Shown: positions 17,267 to 25,743, numbered from the stretch's first letter. The stretch: DNA of 64,000 nt from an uncultured Solirubrobacterales bacterium (GCA_937128795.1 CAKZMQ010000018.1:1-64000), one strand, 5' to 3'. The notes: generated from the letters alone by a model not told the origin. Program-made: numbers and translations.

Positions 17267-18208
17267 TTGCTGAACCTGGCCCCCACAAAGCCGATTGCTG
17301 CAGCGTCCAATGCACGCCGCACCGCCCTGCTGACGGGCGCTCTCGGGGCATTCGTCGTCGTGCTCGCCGCAATCCTCCCGCAGGCAGCTTCGGCCGGAGT
17401 CGCATGGCCCGATTCAGCGGGATCCTCGACCGCCGAAACGGTCAACACCCTTTACTTCGTCGTACTCGGCGTCGGCGCCGTCGCCGTGCTCGCACTTTTG
17501 GTCTCAATAGCGCGCGCAACTCGCAGCGCCATCGACGCCGACTCGGTCGCCGCCGACTCGGTCGAATCCGGCAAGAAGGCAGTCGTCGCCGGTGCCGTGC
17601 TGTTCGTAGCGTTCGCGATTGTCGGAGTTCTCGCCTTTTCGAACACCTCGTCGGCAAAGCCTTCGCTCAGCGGTGTGGGCAACGACTTCCAGGCCAGCCC
17701 TCTGACTGACGAGAAACTCAGCGACCCGACCGGCCTGAAGCCGCCGTCCGGCCCTTCGATGTCAGTCCGGGTCAATGGCCAGCAGTTCCTCTGGCGCTAC
17801 GAGTACCCAGACGTCGAAGGCAATTGGAACACGTACAACTACCACGATCTGGTGATTCCGGCCGGCGTGACCGTGCTGCTCGACGTCACATCGTCTGATG
17901 TGGAGCATTCCTGGTGGGTGCCGCAACTCGGGGGTTCGATCGACGCGACTCCCGGCTACATCAACCGTGGTTGGATCCGCGTTGACGAGCCCGGCACTTA
18001 CACCGGACACTCGACAAAGGTCTCGGGCACCAACTACGCGAGCATGAGCACAACAGTACGGGTGCTGTCACCTGAAGACTTCACGGCGTGGCTGAAGACC
18101 AAGCAGACGGCGATCACAGAGGCGATGGACGAGCTTGGGGCCGAGGTTCAGTCGGGTGAAGAGGCCGGCTTGGTCGAGGGTGAATCCGCACTCAAGGAAG
18201 GCAACTGA
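17267..18208 (+). CDS. Cytochrome c oxidase subunit II homologue lacking the CuA site
   Basis: A 313-residue homologue of oxidase subunit II: signal peptide ending PQAASA (about 35-43), two transmembrane helices (about 60-82 and 104-125) and a cupredoxin domain (about 165-275). NGQQFLWRYEYPD matches VGQQFAWNYEYPQ of the canonical subunit at 22072. Alignment with that protein, gap-free through the CuA loop, shows the copper ligands replaced: Cys to Ser249, Glu to Lys251, Cys to Ser253, His to Tyr257. His214 and Met260 remain. It therefore should not bind CuA. The frame opens at 17138, but TTG 17267 starts the signal peptide; TACAAT at 17252-17257 is a possible -10 box and GGAGGAG is too far upstream, so the start is uncertain. 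Only two bases separate it from the next gene. Confidence 0.88.
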   Translation: MLNLAPTKPIAAASNARRTALLTGALGAFVVVLAAILPQAASAGVAWPDSAGSSTAETVNTLYFVVLGVGAVAVLALLVSIARATRSAIDADSVAADSVESGKKAVVAGAVLFVAFAIVGVLAFSNTSSAKPSLSGVGNDFQASPLTDEKLSDPTGLKPPSGPSMSVRVNGQQFLWRYEYPDVEGNWNTYNYHDLVIPAGVTVLLDVTSSDVEHSWWVPQLGGSIDATPGYINRGWIRVDEPGTYTGHSTKVSGTNYASMSTTVRVLSPEDFTAWLKTKQTAITEAMDELGAEVQSGEEAGLVEGESALKEGN

Positions 18209-18210
18209 GG

Positions 18211-19935
18211 ATGGCAACTGGCGCTTTCGAACAGCCGGAACACGTCTCTGAAGTAGTCGTCCGCGAACCGATCGACAGCACTCGCGCGCGCTGGGTGAAT
18301 CGCGTTCGCAGCGCAGATCACAAGGTGATCGGCACGACGATGATCGGATTTTCGCTGATGGCGGTCGTACTCGCCGGTTTCACCGAGCTGATGACCTGGG
18401 GTCAACTGGCCGTGCAGGACAACACTTTCCTCAGCCCGGAGCGCTTCTACAGCCTGCACACGCTTTCCGACACGACGTACCTGTACCTCTTCGCGTTGCC
18501 GTTGTTCGCAGGCATCGCCACCTACGTACTGCCGCTGCAGATCGGAGCGCGTACAAGTGCATTCCCGCGCTTTTCGGCGCTCGGTGCTTGGATGATCGTG
18601 TTCGGCGGCGTGACGCTCTATTTCAGCACCTTCATCAACACATGGCAGGGCACCGTGCAGGTGTCCTCCCCGCTCTCGACCTATTTCTACTCGCCGGGCG
18701 CAGGCGTCGATTTCTGGTTCGTCGCAGCGATCATGATCGCGGGCGGCCTGCTGGCGAACGCGATCGACCTCGCGGTCACCTACAAAACTTCTCGCGCCGA
18801 GGGCATGACCAGCGAGCGCACGCCGGTTTTCTCGCACTCGATCGCCGTCTACGCCCTGGGAATCATCGTCACCGCGCCCGTCCTGATCGCCGCCTGTTTG
18901 ATGGCATTGATTGAGCGGCAGTGGAACTTGTTCGGCATATTCGACCCGGTCAGCGGCGGAAACGCGTTGCTCTGGAAGACGCTCTTCCAGTGGTTCTCGC
19001 ACTCCGCCCCCTTCCTGCTTCTGGTGCTGGCGATCGGCGCCGTCAGTGAGATTCTCGCCGCCGCTGCCGGTCGGTCTCCGGCAAACAGCGCAGGCCTGAA
19101 GAAGGCCATCCGCGCCTTTGCGGTACTCGGCATCCTCAGTTTCGGGCAGGTCTACTTCGGTGCACCCGTCGCTCGGGCGTGGGAACTGGCCTTCATGTTC
19201 ATCGGACTCGCACTCGTCGTCCCGGCGATGGTGATTTTCTCGAGCTGGATCCAGACGATTTCCGGCGGCAACTTCCGCGCGACTGTCCCGGCCCAGTTCT
19301 CGCTGGTATTTCTTGTCTTCTTCGCGTTCATGCTGATCGACCATGTCGCCTTCTCGCTGCCGGCGCTCTCGCAGTGGCTCGAAGGAAGCCAATTCGGCTA
19401 CGCCTCCTGGCTCAACAAGGTCTGGGGCACAGCCGCGTTCGCCGGATTTGGCGCGCTGCTCTTCTGGTTCCCCAAGATCACCGGTCGCAACTTCGACGTA
19501 CCGAAGGCCAAACTCGCGCTCGGCATGCTCACGGTCGGTACTGCCGCCGCGTTGTTGGCGATGAGCTCGCTCGGCGTCGACGGCTTTGCCCGCGAGTTGT
19601 CGACCTACTCCGGTGGATACCAGGCACGCAACCTGATCGCCGGCCTTGGCACGCTGTTGGCGGCATTCGGTGCGATCGGCCTGTTGATCAACTTCATGCA
19701 GTCCAGTTCGAAGGGCGTAAAGGCCGGCAACGATCCGTGGCGTGCAGGCACGCTCGAATGGTTCGTCCCATCGCCCCCACCGGTGAACAACTTCGACTCG
19801 ATCCCAACCGTCGGTAGCGAGTCACCTCTTAACGATCTGCGCGATCGGATCGCGTCAGACACCGGCGAACTCGCCGGTTCAGTGGCCCAGTCGCCAACGT
19901 CGGGTCGCCCGTCGCTGCGCGAATCGAAGCACTAG
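18211..19935 (+). CDS. Cytochrome c oxidase subunit I homologue lacking heme, CuB and proton-channel residues
   Basis: A 574-residue, about 12-helix homologue of subunit I. Clear shared landmarks with the canonical protein at 22873 are ADHKVIG (35-41), FAGIATYVLPL (99-109), AFPRFSALGAW (117-127), FWFPKITGR (418-426) and GTLEWFVPSPPP (513-524). Aligning these, the heme a His becomes Ser86 (a His sits at 83), the CuB His pair becomes Gln313-Val314, the heme a3/heme a His pair becomes Ser399 and Leu401, and the cross-linked Tyr becomes Phe268. The D-channel Asp becomes Thr115 and the K-channel Lys becomes Ile342. Only His264 of the CuB triad remains. The gene is full length with no stops or frameshifts. 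It likely partners the CuA-less subunit II just upstream. Function unknown; electron transfer to O2 by the normal route is not possible. Confidence 0.88.
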   Translation: MATGAFEQPEHVSEVVVREPIDSTRARWVNRVRSADHKVIGTTMIGFSLMAVVLAGFTELMTWGQLAVQDNTFLSPERFYSLHTLSDTTYLYLFALPLFAGIATYVLPLQIGARTSAFPRFSALGAWMIVFGGVTLYFSTFINTWQGTVQVSSPLSTYFYSPGAGVDFWFVAAIMIAGGLLANAIDLAVTYKTSRAEGMTSERTPVFSHSIAVYALGIIVTAPVLIAACLMALIERQWNLFGIFDPVSGGNALLWKTLFQWFSHSAPFLLLVLAIGAVSEILAAAAGRSPANSAGLKKAIRAFAVLGILSFGQVYFGAPVARAWELAFMFIGLALVVPAMVIFSSWIQTISGGNFRATVPAQFSLVFLVFFAFMLIDHVAFSLPALSQWLEGSQFGYASWLNKVWGTAAFAGFGALLFWFPKITGRNFDVPKAKLALGMLTVGTAAALLAMSSLGVDGFARELSTYSGGYQARNLIAGLGTLLAAFGAIGLLINFMQSSSKGVKAGNDPWRAGTLEWFVPSPPPVNNFDSIPTVGSESPLNDLRDRIASDTGELAGSVAQSPTSGRPSLRESKH

Positions 19936-19952
19936 TCGCGCATTAGTACCCT

Positions 19953-20954
19953 TTGGCCACGGCCCAGGTCGTCCGGCCCGCGGCCCCGGAGAGCATTCTC
20001 CCGCGCCGCCCAGTGGCTGACCATTCGGACGCATTTGCAGTGGAAGCAGCAACTCACACCCGTCACGTACCCGCCAGTCGCGCCACCGGTTTCGCGTTGG
20101 TGCGCCAGGTGGCAGCCGACTATTTCGAGCTGACGAAGCCGCGCGTCCAAACGCTGTTGCTTTGGACGACCGTGACCACGATGCTGGTCGCGGGAGACCC
20201 ATCGATCGGGCTGATCCTGATCACCTGCCTCGGAGGTGCCCTTTCCGCAGGTAGCGCCGGTGCGATCAACCACTACATCGATCGCGACATCGACCTCCAG
20301 ATGGCGCGCACTGCCAGTCGGCCGATTCCCGCAGGACGCATCTCACCGCGCGCGGGCCTGATCTACGGAATCGCCTTGGGCATCGCCTCGGAAGCCGTCT
20401 TGTTGATCTGGGTGAACGCCTTGGCGGCGCTGCTGGCGCTCTGCGGGCTACTCGGATACGTGTTCGTATACACGCTTTGGCTCAAGCGCCGCACGCCGCA
20501 GAACATCGTGATCGGGGGTGCCGCCGGGGCGATCCCGCCGCTGGTCGGCTGGGCGGCCGTCACCGGCTCGCTGAACCTGACCGCGTGGTTGCTGTTCGCG
20601 ATCGTCTTCATGTGGACGCCGCCGCACTTCTGGGCGCTGTCGGTGATGATCCGCGACGACTACGAGGCGACGTCCATCCCGATGCTGCCGGTGGTGCGCG
20701 GCATCAAATCGACGACCACGCACATCCTCGTCTACAGCGTCCTGCTGCTGGTCACGACGCTGATCCCCGTCGCAACGGGAGCCTTCGGTGCCGTCTACGC
20801 GGCGATCGCCGCGGTGCTAGGTCTCGCCTTCATCGCAATGGCATATCGCCTGACCAAGAACAGCGACAAACCCGTCCCACTGCAGACGTATCTCTTCTCG
20901 CTGGCATACCTTGCCACGCTGTTCCTCGCGATGGTCGCTGACACGTCGATCTGA
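19953..20954 (+). CDS. ctaB: Protoheme IX farnesyltransferase (heme O synthase)
   Basis: A 333-residue UbiA-superfamily membrane prenyltransferase that attaches a farnesyl group to heme b to make heme O, precursor of heme A for the aa3 oxidase. The first Asp-rich motif is NHYIDRDIDLQM and the second region is RDDYEATSIPMLPVV; LTKPRVQTLLL marks the family start. It has about eight or nine helices. It follows the ligand-less subunit I gene by 17 bases, so it is probably cotranscribed with that pair, and it serves the canonical oxidase downstream. Start TTG 19953 gives a 60-residue N-terminal tail; a later start is possible. No heme A synthase (ctaA) is seen in the window. Confidence 0.95.
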   Translation: MATAQVVRPAAPESILPRRPVADHSDAFAVEAATHTRHVPASRATGFALVRQVAADYFELTKPRVQTLLLWTTVTTMLVAGDPSIGLILITCLGGALSAGSAGAINHYIDRDIDLQMARTASRPIPAGRISPRAGLIYGIALGIASEAVLLIWVNALAALLALCGLLGYVFVYTLWLKRRTPQNIVIGGAAGAIPPLVGWAAVTGSLNLTAWLLFAIVFMWTPPHFWALSVMIRDDYEATSIPMLPVVRGIKSTTTHILVYSVLLLVTTLIPVATGAFGAVYAAIAAVLGLAFIAMAYRLTKNSDKPVPLQTYLFSLAYLATLFLAMVADTSI

Positions 20955-21072
20955 CGGCGGCCTGCGGCGTTTCAGGACCGTCGCCGCGATCTGCTAAAAA
21001 TCTCCACCGCAAAGACGCTTTTCGGCACGACCCATCATTCTCAACAGGCACTTTCACGGCAAAGGTCACGGC

Positions 21073-21183
21073 ATGAACCGCACCCTCGTACAACGCAATC
21101 TTCGCACCGCGATCATCGTCGGCGGTATTGCCGCAGCGGTCTTCGCCGGCACGTTCATCCTGACCGTCGCCTGGGTCGGCTAG
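21073..21183 (+). CDS. 36-residue single-helix membrane protein in the oxidase locus
   Basis: A short gene: ATG 21073, AAAGG seven bases before it, stop TAG 21181-21183. The product has a basic N-terminus (MNRTLVQRNLRT) and one hydrophobic helix (about 13-34) ending AWVG, so it should insert with the N-terminus inside. It lies between ctaB and another small membrane gene that starts nine bases after its stop. Position and topology suggest a small oxidase subunit or assembly peptide. There is no similarity I can name. The good ribosome binding site and tight packing make it more than a chance frame. Confidence 0.6.
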   Translation: MNRTLVQRNLRTAIIVGGIAAAVFAGTFILTVAWVG

Positions 21184-21192
21184 GTAGCGACG

Positions 21193-21429
21193 ATGAGCAA
21201 CGAATTCATCGACGAAACCAGCACCGCGAACAAGCCCGAGGTCGACTCGATCTGGCTTACTCCCGGCTCGGTGAAGCCAATCTTTCTCGCCGTTTCGATT
21301 CTGCTTGCGCTGGTCGGATTGTTCGCTTTTCGCCCGCTGATGATCGCCGCGCTGGTAGCCGCCGCGTGGATCTCGATCGCTTGGATCAGCGAGTCGCGCG
21401 AAGAATCGGACGAATTGCCGCTCAGCTAG
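21193..21429 (+). CDS. 78-residue two-helix membrane protein in the oxidase locus
   Basis: A small protein with a soluble N-terminus (about 1-25) and two closely spaced hydrophobic segments (about 27-45 and 48-66), then an acidic tail ending SDELPLS. Size, topology and location between ctaB and ctaC fit a small accessory oxidase subunit (subunit IV/CtaF-like), but no family motif is clear, so that is inference. It starts nine bases after the 36-residue gene. Its last eight bases overlap the 3' end of the convergent CBS-domain gene. Confidence 0.65.
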   Translation: MSNEFIDETSTANKPEVDSIWLTPGSVKPIFLAVSILLALVGLFAFRPLMIAALVAAAWISIAWISESREESDELPLS

Positions 21430-21835
21430 CGGCCGGCGGTCCCGGTACTTCGCTGGTCGCGCCGTCGCGCACCCAGCTCGAGACGATGTCCCGCATCGAC
21501 AGCACACCGACGACGGTCGCGCCGTCGATCACGATCAGGTGCCGGAAGTTGCCGCGAACCATCTCGTCGGCGGCCTGCTCGAGCGACCAGTCCGGCGAAG
21601 CAAAGACTGCGCGCTCGGTCGAGTGCTGAGAAACCGGCTCCTCGCCGGTGATTCGGTCTGCGGCGTAGGCTCGAAGAATGTCGCGTTCCGTGATGATGCC
21701 CGGTCCCGGCGCGTCTGGATCGACCACGATCGCCGCACCCACCCTGCGTTCAGTCATCTGTTTGGCGACATCACGCAGCTGCTGGCCGGGGCCAACAGTC
21801 AACACCGTTTTTGACATTCCCTCTCTGACCAGCAT
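21422..21835 (-). CDS. CBS-domain pair protein
   Basis: A 137-residue protein consisting of two CBS motifs (about 5-58 and 72-125) with the typical ends PGIITERDILRAYA and VVGVLSMRDIVSSWV. CBS pairs bind adenosine nucleotides and act as energy or redox-state sensors. With no fused enzyme, it would work by binding a partner. It is transcribed toward the small oxidase genes and overlaps the end of the 78-residue gene by eight bases, while its start lies near the divergent ctaC promoter. No specific partner can be named. Confidence 0.88.
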   Translation of the reverse strand: MLVREGMSKTVLTVGPGQQLRDVAKQMTERRVGAAIVVDPDAPGPGIITERDILRAYAADRITGEEPVSQHSTERAVFASPDWSLEQAADEMVRGNFRHLIVIDGATVVGVLSMRDIVSSWVRDGATSEVPGPPAAS

Positions 21836-22071
21836 CTACATTCACCACCTTTGTTGAGCCCAGTTTTGACGCGGGCGCATCAGATTATCGCTGCCGAGAC
21901 CCGCAAGTGCTTCCCGGCACAAATCGCCGCTACATGACCGGATAACATCTGCGCCGGTTCGACACTGTTCGTTTGGTTTCGACCGGTTCGATTCCAACCT
22001 GATCCAGTTCGTTCCAGTTCTTTCGTTAGGTGACTCGCGCTCGCGTTGCGCGGCCCATTTCAAGGAGTTCG

Positions 22072-22851
22072 ATGAAAGCTTCACATCGCATCTTCGGCAT
22101 CATCATCGCCATCGCGGTGACCGCCGGCCTGATCGCGTTCACCTTCGCGTACGACTGGTTCGGCCCGCTGATCGCCGAGGAAAGCGGCAATATCGACAAC
22201 GTCTACCGCTGGCTGCTCGTCGCTTCGATCCCGTTCTTCGTGATCATCGTCGGCATCATCGCCTTTTGCATCCTTGAATTCCGGGCCGATGGCGACGACG
22301 ACGACCGCGACGGAGAGCCATTCCATGGCTCGACCCGCATCGAGATCGTCTGGACCGTGATTCCGACGATCATCGTGGTCGCCCTCGGGATCTACGCATG
22401 GATCGTGCTCGACCAGGTTGAGGCCAAGCAACCGAACGAATTGACGATCAACGTCGTCGGTCAGCAGTTCGCCTGGAACTATGAGTATCCGCAACTCGGT
22501 GTTAAGACCAGCGGAGACCTCGTCGTTCCGAAGAACCGCCCGCTCTACTTCGAGATGACTTCGGTCGACGTGATCCACAGTTTCTACATCCCGAACGCAC
22601 GCCTCAAGCGCGACACGGCCGACGGCTTCACCACTCGCCTTCGCTTCACGCCGGACACGACCGGCACCTTTCCGATCGTCTGCGCCGAACTATGCGGAAT
22701 CGGCCACACAACGATGCGCGGCACGCTGCGCGTCGTCGAACCGTCCGAATTCACAAAGTGGGTGGCTTCGCGAAAAGGCCCGAACGCTCCGAAGCCGACC
22801 GGCGCCAACACCATTTCACCCCTCTCCCCGACCGGCGAAACCGGTAAGTAA
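22072..22851 (+). CDS. ctaC: Cytochrome c oxidase subunit II (canonical, CuA-binding)
   Basis: A 259-residue subunit II that accepts electrons from cytochrome c through CuA. Two transmembrane helices (about 7-28 and 45-70, with a further hydrophobic stretch at 91-112) precede the cupredoxin domain. All CuA ligands are present: His169 (DVIHSFYIP), Cys204, Glu206, Cys208, His212 and Met215 (CAELCGIGHTTM). No fused cytochrome c domain is present, so it is aa3- rather than caa3-type. The frame opens earlier, but ATG 22072 has AAGGAG four bases upstream. It heads the ctaC-ctaD-ctaE run. This protein is the internal control for the CuA-less homologue at 17267. Confidence 0.95.
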   Translation: MKASHRIFGIIIAIAVTAGLIAFTFAYDWFGPLIAEESGNIDNVYRWLLVASIPFFVIIVGIIAFCILEFRADGDDDDRDGEPFHGSTRIEIVWTVIPTIIVVALGIYAWIVLDQVEAKQPNELTINVVGQQFAWNYEYPQLGVKTSGDLVVPKNRPLYFEMTSVDVIHSFYIPNARLKRDTADGFTTRLRFTPDTTGTFPIVCAELCGIGHTTMRGTLRVVEPSEFTKWVASRKGPNAPKPTGANTISPLSPTGETGK

Positions 22852-22872
22852 GCGAAAGGTAATCTGACTCCG

Positions 22873-24792
22873 ATGGCCGCATCACTTCGTTCACCCGGCT
22901 GGTACCGCGCAGCGCTGTGGACTGCAATTGGCTTTGTGTTTGCCTTCGCACTCGTAGTCGGCATCCGCGCCGCCGCAGACTTCGGTGTGGTCGTTCAGTG
23001 GGACTCGATCATCACCGTCGCGCTCGTGACGATGCCGATCTTTTTCCTCTACGGAATCGGTTGTTTCGACACCTGGCTCTACTGGATCTCGGGCAGGCCG
23101 ACGAAACCGGACGACCATTCGGACCACGGCGCTCATTCCTGGAAGGACTACTTCAAGGTCAACACGGACCACAAGGTCATCGGCATTCAGTACATCGTCA
23201 CGACCTTCTTCTTCTTCATGATTGGCGGCCTCTTCGCGATGATTTTCCGCGCCGAGCTGCTCCAGCCGGGGATGCAGTTCATCGACGCGCAGACCTTCAA
23301 CGGTTTGTTCTCGGCGCACGCCGCACTGATGATCTTCGTATTCATGGTGCCGGTCTTCGCCGGCATCGCCAACTACGTCCTGCCGTTGATGCTCGGCGCG
23401 CCGGACATGGCCTTCCCGCGCCTGAACGCGCTGTCCTTCTGGTTCCTGCCCTGTGCCGGAATCATGTTCCTCGCGTCCTTCCTTGCTCCGGGTGGGGCGT
23501 TTGCGACTGGTTGGACGGCGTACGCGCCGCTCTCCGACCAGGCACCGCTCGGCCAGACCTTCTTTTCGATGGGTGTCCAGTTCGCCGGTGCGTCGTCGAT
23601 CGCCACCGCGATCAACTTCTTGGTCACGATCATCACCATGCGCGCGCCGGGCATGACGTTCTGGCGCATGCCGCTGCTCGGTTGGGCCAACTTCGCCACC
23701 TCGCTGCTGGTCGTGCTCGCAACTCCGTTCATCGCCGGATCGCAGTTCATGATCCTCTTCGACCGCGCCCTCGGAATGAACTTCTTCGATGCAGCTCAGG
23801 GTGGCGACACCGTGATGTATCAACATGTTTTCTGGTTCTATTCGCACCCTGCGGTGTACATCATGGTGCTGCCCGGTTTCGGAATCATCTCCGAAATCAT
23901 CTCTGCCAACGCCCGAAAACCCGTTTTCGGATATCGAATGATGGCCTTTTCGCTGCTCGCGATCGTCGTGCTCGGCTTCGCCGTCTGGGCCCACCACATG
24001 TTCGTTGCGCCGATGCAGAATTGGATCCGCATCCCGATGATGTTCACGACGATGCTGATCGCCGTGCCAACCGGAGTGAAGATCTTCTCCTGGCTCGGCA
24101 CGATGTGGCGGGGAGTGATCCATCTTCGAACGCCCATGATCTGGGCGCTCGGGTTCATGACGATGTTCGTCCTCGGCGGAATCAGCGGCGTGATGCTGGC
24201 CGTCGTGCCATTCGACATAGCCGTGTCCGACACATACTTCGTCGTGGCCCACTTCCACTACGTGCTGTTCGGTGGCTCACTGTTCACGATCTTCGCGGGC
24301 ATCTATCACTGGTTCCCGAAGATGACCGGTCGGATGTACAACGAGACGCTCGGCAAGTGGCATTTCTGGACGACATTCATCGCCTTCAACGCAACCTTCG
24401 CGCCGCAGCACCTGGTCGGCCTCGAAGGCATGCCACGTCGTGTCGCCGACTACGCAGAGCAATTCGCCGCATGGAACATGTTCATCTCGATCTCGTCTTT
24501 CGTACTCGGTGCATCGATGTTGATCTTCATCTACAACATGGTCTACTCGTGGCGCTCCGGCCCAATTGCGCCGGCTAACCCGTGGAACGCACACACGCTC
24601 GAGTGGCAGGTCAGCAGCCCGCCACCGATCTTCAACTTTGACGACGTCCCAACGGTCGTCGGTCACCCCTACGAATACGGCGTGCCCGGTGCACGTCACG
24701 GAATATTCAAGGAACCGGAGCCGGTGGTCGCAGCAGTGGCCGGCGATTCGTCAACGACGTCCACCGATGAAGGCGAGCCCGCGCCGGCCTAG
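22873..24792 (+). CDS. ctaD: Cytochrome c oxidase subunit I (canonical aa3-type)
   Basis: The 639-residue catalytic subunit reducing O2 to water. Ligands are complete: heme a His149 and His462, heme a3 His460, CuB His325, His374 and His375, cross-link Tyr329 (YSHPAVY). D-channel Asp178 (GAPDMAFPR) and K-channel Lys403 (PTGVKIFSW) are present. About 95 N-terminal residues carry two additional hydrophobic helices (about 13-32 and 45-62) before the usual TDHKVIG start, longer than a minimal subunit I. The C-terminus ends in an acidic, Ala/Thr-rich tail. It follows ctaC by 21 bases. Confidence 0.97.
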   Translation: MAASLRSPGWYRAALWTAIGFVFAFALVVGIRAAADFGVVVQWDSIITVALVTMPIFFLYGIGCFDTWLYWISGRPTKPDDHSDHGAHSWKDYFKVNTDHKVIGIQYIVTTFFFFMIGGLFAMIFRAELLQPGMQFIDAQTFNGLFSAHAALMIFVFMVPVFAGIANYVLPLMLGAPDMAFPRLNALSFWFLPCAGIMFLASFLAPGGAFATGWTAYAPLSDQAPLGQTFFSMGVQFAGASSIATAINFLVTIITMRAPGMTFWRMPLLGWANFATSLLVVLATPFIAGSQFMILFDRALGMNFFDAAQGGDTVMYQHVFWFYSHPAVYIMVLPGFGIISEIISANARKPVFGYRMMAFSLLAIVVLGFAVWAHHMFVAPMQNWIRIPMMFTTMLIAVPTGVKIFSWLGTMWRGVIHLRTPMIWALGFMTMFVLGGISGVMLAVVPFDIAVSDTYFVVAHFHYVLFGGSLFTIFAGIYHWFPKMTGRMYNETLGKWHFWTTFIAFNATFAPQHLVGLEGMPRRVADYAEQFAAWNMFISISSFVLGASMLIFIYNMVYSWRSGPIAPANPWNAHTLEWQVSSPPPIFNFDDVPTVVGHPYEYGVPGARHGIFKEPEPVVAAVAGDSSTTSTDEGEPAPA

Positions 24793-24859
24793 GGCCGCGC
24801 TGCATGCTCGCGAAGCACACTTACCAGCACTGAACCAAGCGAAAGGCCCGACGAACACC

Positions 24860-25471
24860 ATGGAAGCAGCCAGCGCAGCGCACGCAGAGCACCACGGTCA
24901 CATGCCGGTGGCGAACGCCTCCGCAAAGATCAACCGTGAGTACTTCGGCATGGTGCTTTTCATCGTGTCCGAAATCATGCTGTTCGCGTCGTTCTTCACG
25001 GCGTACTTTTTCATCCGCGTCGTCCAGGGCGAACCGTGGATGCCGGAGGGTCAGGAGCTTCCCGTCTACGTCGCGATGGCCAACTCGGCGATTCTGTTTT
25101 CTTCCTCGGCAACGATGCACTGGGCGCTCGAAGGGCTCAAACACAACAACCGCAAGGCCTTCAAGACCGGCCTGGTGCTGACGCTGATCCTTGGTTCGAC
25201 CTTCCTCGGTGTGCAGATCAGCGAGTACGTGCACCTCGGCTTCCTGCCCAAGGACAGCGCTCAGGCCTCTGTGTTCTTCAGCCTCACCGGTATCCACGGC
25301 GCCCACGTGGCAGTCGGTCTGATCGTCCTCGCGACGGTCACTCGCCGCGCCTTCAAGGGTCACTATGGCCCAGAGAAGGACAAGCACTGGGGTGTTGAGA
25401 TCCCCGGTCTTTACTGGCACTTCGTCGACGTGATGTGGGTGTTTGTCTTCACGTCGCTGTACCTGCTCTAG
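24860..25471 (+). CDS. ctaE: Cytochrome c oxidase subunit III
   Basis: A 203-residue subunit III with about five helices, matching the short actinobacterial form. Family landmarks are FGMVLFIVSEIMLFASFFTA, the conserved acidic EY in VQISEYVHLGF, FFSLTGIHGAHV and YWHFVDVMWVFVFTSLYL at the end. A His-rich N-terminus (HAEHHGHM) precedes the first helix. The open frame runs upstream into ctaD, but ATG 24860 gives the normal length. It stabilises subunit I and the D-channel. It follows ctaD by 67 bases in the same direction. Confidence 0.95.
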   Translation: MEAASAAHAEHHGHMPVANASAKINREYFGMVLFIVSEIMLFASFFTAYFFIRVVQGEPWMPEGQELPVYVAMANSAILFSSSATMHWALEGLKHNNRKAFKTGLVLTLILGSTFLGVQISEYVHLGFLPKDSAQASVFFSLTGIHGAHVAVGLIVLATVTRRAFKGHYGPEKDKHWGVEIPGLYWHFVDVMWVFVFTSLYLL

Positions 25472-25500
25472 CGCTTCGCCAGAGCGAACGGGACCCCCGA

Positions 25501-25674
25501 ATGCCCGAGACCCCGAACGACCCGCAGAAGCTCGTCGAGCGGCCTCAGGAGCCCGCCGACAAACGCTTCAACCCACTACGTAACGAGGAAGACATGTTCC
25601 GCGTCGTTGTCTGGGTCGGAGCGGTTTGCCTTGCGCTGATCGTTGTCGTTGTCCTGGCGCGGGCGATCTTCTAG
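25501..25674 (+). CDS. 57-residue single-helix membrane protein after ctaE
   Basis: A short protein from ATG 25501: a hydrophilic, Pro-rich N-terminus (MPETPNDPQKLVERPQEP) of about 33 residues, then one transmembrane helix (about 34-56) at the extreme C-terminus. It starts 29 bases after ctaE and is the last gene before a bidirectional terminator, so it belongs to the oxidase operon. A small accessory subunit is the likeliest role, inferred from position and topology only. Confidence 0.65.
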   Translation: MPETPNDPQKLVERPQEPADKRFNPLRNEEDMFRVVVWVGAVCLALIVVVVLARAIF

Positions 25675-25743
25675 CGCGCTGCTCCCCGCTCTCCAGCCCT
25701 AAAGACACACGCTCGGCGACCGCGGCGCGGGAATCCCACAAAA

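Noticed and set aside
18148..19392. 414-codon minus-strand frame opposite the ligand-less subunit I gene
   Set aside because: Same antisense composition effect; no domain, and the plus-strand frame has clear oxidase homology throughout.
17267..19935. Interpretation of the ligand-less pair as a quinol oxidase (CyoAB)
   Set aside because: Quinol oxidases lose CuA but keep all heme and CuB ligands in subunit I; here those are also gone.
17267..19935. Interpretation of the ligand-less pair as pseudogenes
   Set aside because: Both frames are full length without stops or frameshifts, tightly spaced and co-oriented with ctaB; decay would normally leave lesions. Not fully excluded without dN/dS.
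21960..22020. tRNA T-arm-like sequence GGTTCGATTCC
   Set aside because: Flanking bases do not form a T stem, and no anticodon or acceptor arms can be built; it is one of several GTTCG repeats in the ctaC upstream region.
22891..24258. 455-codon open frame on the minus strand opposite ctaD
   Set aside because: Its product is a His/Glu/Asp/Arg-rich composition typical of the antisense of high-GC membrane genes; ctaD is certain.
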